Positions 52,411-55,098 of a stretch of 55,098 nt of DNA are shown here, piece after piece (position 1 is the first letter of the stretch; each line of letters starts with the position of its first letter). Under the pieces are notes generated by a model that was not told the DNA's origin, searched no databases, and was given only the letters and a program-made list of their open reading frames with translations. The DNA comes from Candidatus Poribacteria bacterium (lineage in GTDB: Bacteria > Poribacteria > WGA-4E > WGA-3G). The stretch is taken from the NCBI GenBank assembly GCA_022827625.1, contig JAJEIE010000037.1, forward strand, positions 1 to 55,098, in the 5' to 3' direction. Position numbers and translations under genes: made by a program.

Positions 52411-53475
52411 AGAAGGTTCCATGGACTCACCGCGCAAGAGAAACGCACGAATATCGTAACGTCCCGGACGCTCGATAGGTAAATCCCCACTCTCAATCAT
52501 CAAATCCAACGGATTGGCATGCGTCCGGAGCGGTAACTGGACGACTTCATGCATCCGTGCGGACTCATAGATCGCCATAATAATTTCAACAGCAGCACGT
52601 CCATGTTTCGCCTCACCGCGGTGCTCAGGACCGCCCTCAATCCACTCAACGAGTTCAGCCGCTTGCGCAACGTGTTGGTTCCTACCATCAGAAGGACGTT
52701 CTTCCCAGTCTGTAGCCTTATTGTTGAGAAGACGGACGCGCCCTTCCGTTACATCCGCGATGCCGTCTGTCCCGTAAACAATACCGCCTTGATAGTTCGG
52801 TCTGCCGATTTCCTGCAGGAGCATACCGATGCAACCGTTTGAAAAGCCGACAATCCCTGCACTCCGGTCCTCAATTTGAATACCACGCTCGTAACGTTCC
52901 GTTTTTCGTTCAACGTTACCAATAACCCATTGCGGACCCGGGTCGCTGATGACATAACGCATCATATCAAAGAGATGAGAACAGTCATTCAATAAGCCTT
53001 GACCACCGTGACAAACAATCTGTCGAGGTTCGCCAATTGCCCCCTCAGCGATGAGATTTCGAGCATCTGTCCAAGCGGAATTGAACCGGCGTTGATGCCC
53101 AATCACAACCTTCACATCGTTGCGTCGCGCCGCGATTAACATCTCATCACATTCCCCGATACTCACACCCATCGGTTTCTCACAGAGGACCGCCTTCGGG
53201 CTCCGCGCACACGCCGCAATTGTCATCGGTGCGTGAAGTTGATGCCACGTTGCAACGCTGACAATATCAAGATTTTCCTTATCCAGCATCTCGCGCGCAT
53301 CTGAATAGCAATTTTCAGCGGGTACGCCATAGGTATCGGCAAACCTGTCAAGTGCTACTTGGACTGGATCAGCGAGCGCAACAATTTCTGTCTGCTCAAC
53401 GCCCTGATAACCCCGAGCATGGGCATTGGCAATACCACCACATCCGATAATTCCAACTCGATATTTAGATGCCAT
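52408..53475 (-). CDS. Gfo/Idh/MocA family oxidoreductase
   Basis: 355 residues from ATG 53475, with AAGGA about 8 nt upstream; an in-frame start at 53538 would add 21 residues translated from a repeat element and is unlikely. Rossmann motif GIIGCGGIANAHARGY, EKPMGVS with the catalytic Lys, and GLLNDCSHLFDMMRYV. It is a second, divergent member of the family in this window (compare 49665-50711). Sugar or cyclitol dehydrogenation is likely; the substrate is unknown. Confidence 0.92.
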   Translation of the reverse strand: MASKYRVGIIGCGGIANAHARGYQGVEQTEIVALADPVQVALDRFADTYGVPAENCYSDAREMLDKENLDIVSVATWHQLHAPMTIAACARSPKAVLCEKPMGVSIGECDEMLIAARRNDVKVVIGHQRRFNSAWTDARNLIAEGAIGEPRQIVCHGGQGLLNDCSHLFDMMRYVISDPGPQWVIGNVERKTERYERGIQIEDRSAGIVGFSNGCIGMLLQEIGRPNYQGGIVYGTDGIADVTEGRVRLLNNKATDWEERPSDGRNQHVAQAAELVEWIEGGPEHRGEAKHGRAAVEIIMAIYESARMHEVVQLPLRTHANPLDLMIESGDLPIERPGRYDIRAFLLRGESMEPS

Positions 53476-53494
53476 ATTATATTTCCTTAAAGGC

Positions 53495-53632
53495 TGTAGG
53501 CTATCAGCAGTCGGTTGTCGGTTAAGAGCCACTTTCATAACAATATCTTCAAACGTGGATTACGCCAAAACAAAGTGAATTGTTACTTGCAGACTTCTTA
53601 ACTGATAACCGATAACTGACAACTGATAACTA
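53495..53632. repeat. Heptamer-armed inverted-repeat element
   Basis: The left arm CTATCAGCAGTCGGTTGTCG pairs with right-arm heptamers TGATAAC, CGATAAC, TGACAAC, TGATAAC (53603-53630). The core has ATAACAAT and AATTGTTAC. It fills the gap between two minus-strand genes. Confidence 0.75.
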
Positions 53633-54742
53633 TTAGTTACTCGTATCTTCACCGAAATGCGAGGAAACAAGGACTAAATCAAGGACATTTACCGTTCCAT
53701 CACCGTTGATATCCCCTTTCAGGGACTCACCCGACTGACCGAATTGCCCAGCGACAAGCACTAAGTCTTGAATATTCACAGTCCCATCGCTATTGACATC
53801 CCACGGCGTCGGCGGTGGCGGTGGTGGCGGCATTTCTATAGAGGTTGTTGTTGTGACCTCACCAGTCATCGTGCTATCCGTTCCAGAGGTCGCCGTTATA
53901 TCAATAGCATAATCACCGGGTTCTGTGAACAGGTCTCCCGAAACCTTCAGTGTAACCTCCGCAGATGCCCCAGCCTCAAGCGCAATTGAACGGTCACTCA
54001 AGTCACCCAGAACACTGCCTTCAATACCAACCTCTGCCGAAGCTTCGAGCGTTACCGTGTCCATCATATTCCCAGTATTCGTAACTTTGAGGGTATAACT
54101 CACACCCGCAACAGCATCTGTCGTAGAGAGTGCCATATCTCCGACAATTTCCAAAGCCACACCTGCGACTACTGGAACCGGCGGTATTGATTCTGCTTGA
54201 GTTGTATAGATATAATCTCCGGCAGGAATGAAATTTCCATTCGCGGCGTTTCCTGCGGCGTAGAAAGTAATGGGTCCAACATCGGTATCAGGTGCCGTCC
54301 ATTCAAATTCCCAACTATGTGCCTCGTTTGTGCCTGCGGCAGCTCCCGCTGCGGTCTGCTTAATGTATTGTTTACTATTTGCTTCTGCGAGCTGTGTATT
54401 CGCCGCTGCGTCTGTTTCAAAAGTCCCCGCACGAACCCCATTGCCATCAAGTGCAGTCATTTCAAAGCCCCACCTGCTTTGGCCAGCACGCTCTAAATTG
54501 ACAATAATTGTGTACACTTCATTCGGAATATAAGTTTCGGGAATCGTTAACATCAACGAACCACCTGAGGCGTTCAGGTCATTGCCTGTGTGACAGTTCG
54601 CGTCGGCACAAGTCCCTTCATTCGGAGCACCAGTTTTCTCCTCCGGAGGACCGAAAGAGAAAGCGAATACATTCCCAGTGCTTGCAATGAGAAGCAGGAC
54701 AGGCAACCCCCAAACAGGTAAAATATTTTTCAGATAACTCAA
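53633..54742 (-). CDS. Secreted protein with choice-of-anchor/reeler-like domain and dockerin repeats
   Basis: 369 residues. Signal peptide at 1-27. The first domain has GAPNEGTCADANCHTG (38-53), a C-x4-CH pattern like reeler/choice-of-anchor V domains, and SGGSLMLTIPETYIPNEVYT. A CARDB-like beta domain (about 190-305) and a proline stretch follow. Two dockerin-type EF-hand repeats end the protein: DVNSDGTVNIQDLVLV from 315 and DINGDGTVNVLDLVLV from 344. The start is TTG 54742 with AAAGGAG about 7 nt upstream. Secreted; the dockerins suggest Ca-dependent assembly, but no cohesin is in view. Confidence 0.87.
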   Translation of the reverse strand: MSYLKNILPVWGLPVLLLIASTGNVFAFSFGPPEEKTGAPNEGTCADANCHTGNDLNASGGSLMLTIPETYIPNEVYTIIVNLERAGQSRWGFEMTALDGNGVRAGTFETDAAANTQLAEANSKQYIKQTAAGAAAGTNEAHSWEFEWTAPDTDVGPITFYAAGNAANGNFIPAGDYIYTTQAESIPPVPVVAGVALEIVGDMALSTTDAVAGVSYTLKVTNTGNMMDTVTLEASAEVGIEGSVLGDLSDRSIALEAGASAEVTLKVSGDLFTEPGDYAIDITATSGTDSTMTGEVTTTTSIEMPPPPPPPTPWDVNSDGTVNIQDLVLVAGQFGQSGESLKGDINGDGTVNVLDLVLVSSHFGEDTSN

Positions 54743-54769
54743 AAAACTTCTCCTTTACCTATACATCAA

Positions 54770-54847
54770 AAAACGCCCCAACACCGACTGCTAATCGGCG
54801 TTGATTCGCGGTTAGCTAAACCGGCAGATTGGGGCGTTTTATTTTTT
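54770..54847 (-). terminator. Rho-independent terminator between minus-strand genes
   Basis: AAAACGCCCCAA (54770-54781) pairs with TTGGGGCGTTTT (54829-54840), with smaller hairpins in the loop. The flanking T tract reads on the plus strand after 54841; on the minus strand the stem is followed by TTTTTTGATG. It could therefore stop the FlgD-type gene transcript entering from the right. Confidence 0.6.
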
Positions 54848-54853
54848 TCTTGT

Positions 54854-54903
54854 TATGAGTTGTCGGTCTTCGACTGATAACCAACAACCGATAACTGACA
54901 GCC
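54854..54903. repeat. Short heptamer-type inverted repeat
   Basis: GAGTTGTCGGTCTTCGACTG, then ATAACCAACAACCGATAACT: arm words of the dispersed heptamer family without a large core, placed just after the stop of the partial FlgD-type gene. Confidence 0.5.
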
Positions 54904-54905
54904 AT

Positions 54906-55098
54906 TTACTTCAGGATAACCATGCGTCGGGTTGCGGCAAAGTCTGATGTCTGCAACGTGTAGAAGTAGATACCACTCGCGACACGTTCGCCAACAGCAT
55001 TACGACCATCCCAATACGCAGCACTCGACGGCGTCATATATGAACCTACCGGCTGCCAACCCAGATCCAAACTCCGAACCAAACGACCTGAGACATCA
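54906..55098 (-). CDS. C-terminal end of a secreted protein with FlgD-Ig-like sorting domain (partial)
   Basis: The reading frame enters from the right edge, so the start is missing. The 63 or so visible residues end in YWDGRNAVGERVASGIYFY, then TLQTSDFAATRRMVILK and a stop. This is the FlgD Ig-like C-terminal domain: W(D)GR(N)..G..(V)ASGIYFY...., ending in a basic RRMVILK tail. It is common at the ends of large secreted proteins in Poribacteria and other phyla, and resembles C-terminal sorting domains. The protein is presumably exported. Confidence 0.85.
   Translation of the reverse strand, partial: DVSGRLVRSLDLGWQPVGSYMTPSSAAYWDGRNAVGERVASGIYFYTLQTSDFAATRRMVILK

Noticed and set aside
53476-53538. 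Upstream start of the second Gfo/Idh/MocA gene
   Set aside because: The extra 21 residues are a translated repeat element; ATG 53475 has AAGGA and begins the Rossmann domain.

Overview
The window looks like a chromosomal segment of a large-genome, Gram-negative, heterotrophic bacterium. The gene mix most resembles uncultured Candidatus Poribacteria and relatives: phytanoyl-CoA-type dioxygenase, Gfo/Idh/MocA oxidoreductases, DUF2961 (GH172-like) protein, giant secreted proteins, dockerin and FlgD-Ig secreted proteins, and OPT/DUF6785-like membrane proteins. The taxon is inference from gene content. GTG and TTG starts are common. No rRNA, tRNA, CRISPR array or complete insertion sequence was recognised.

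Layout. 1-926 is non-coding: a 21-bp tandem repeat, a MITE-like element (about 471-765) with probable target-site duplication, and a strong promoter for an AAA ATPase/PD-(D/E)XK protein (927-2510). A minus-strand block follows (2530-8664): SDR epimerase, an unrecognised 560-aa protein, ROK kinase, a CHAD protein split into two genes, and chorismate synthase. Next come an M50-like membrane protease, an OPT-like membrane protein, pyrD (apparently leaderless) and pyrB fused to a PyrI-type zinc domain. Two paralogous lipoproteins follow, one carrying a C-type-lectin-like domain. 16377-20632 is a sugar-acid/carbohydrate module: galactonate-dehydratase-like enzyme, two TIM-barrel isomerases and a DUF2961 protein. 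It is followed by a 1339-aa multidomain protein. 24893-29816 carries a DUF350 protein, a DNA methyltransferase with an adjacent probable PD-ELK restriction endonuclease, a PhyH dioxygenase, a nucleotidyltransferase and an alcohol dehydrogenase.

The most unusual locus is 30717-45102. A 2449-aa protein fuses a periplasmic M28-peptidase-like domain that has lost its metal ligands, LysM modules, Ca-binding DGIDND repeats and a long helical region to an FtsX/MacB-type permease. It is followed by a small membrane protein, an OPT-like protein, a two-repeat soluble protein, a PqqD-like protein, a LolD-type ATPase, a SelA-like PLP enzyme and a metallo-hydrolase. I propose it as a candidate uncharacterised envelope system. 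Downstream on the minus strand are GalU, a LamG protein, an ABC-2 exporter (ATPase plus two permeases), two Gfo/Idh/MocA proteins, a MacB-like permease, a dockerin-containing secreted protein and the C-terminus of a FlgD-Ig protein.

Intergenic regions are dominated by repeats: (i) about 145-170-bp elements with a hairpin near each end, whose loop and tail are conserved while the stems vary with compensation; (ii) long inverted repeats with heptanucleotide-repeat arms, often abutting start codons; (iii) a tandem array of variable-stem hairpins with a conserved spacer. These are the strongest unexplained DNA-level signals.
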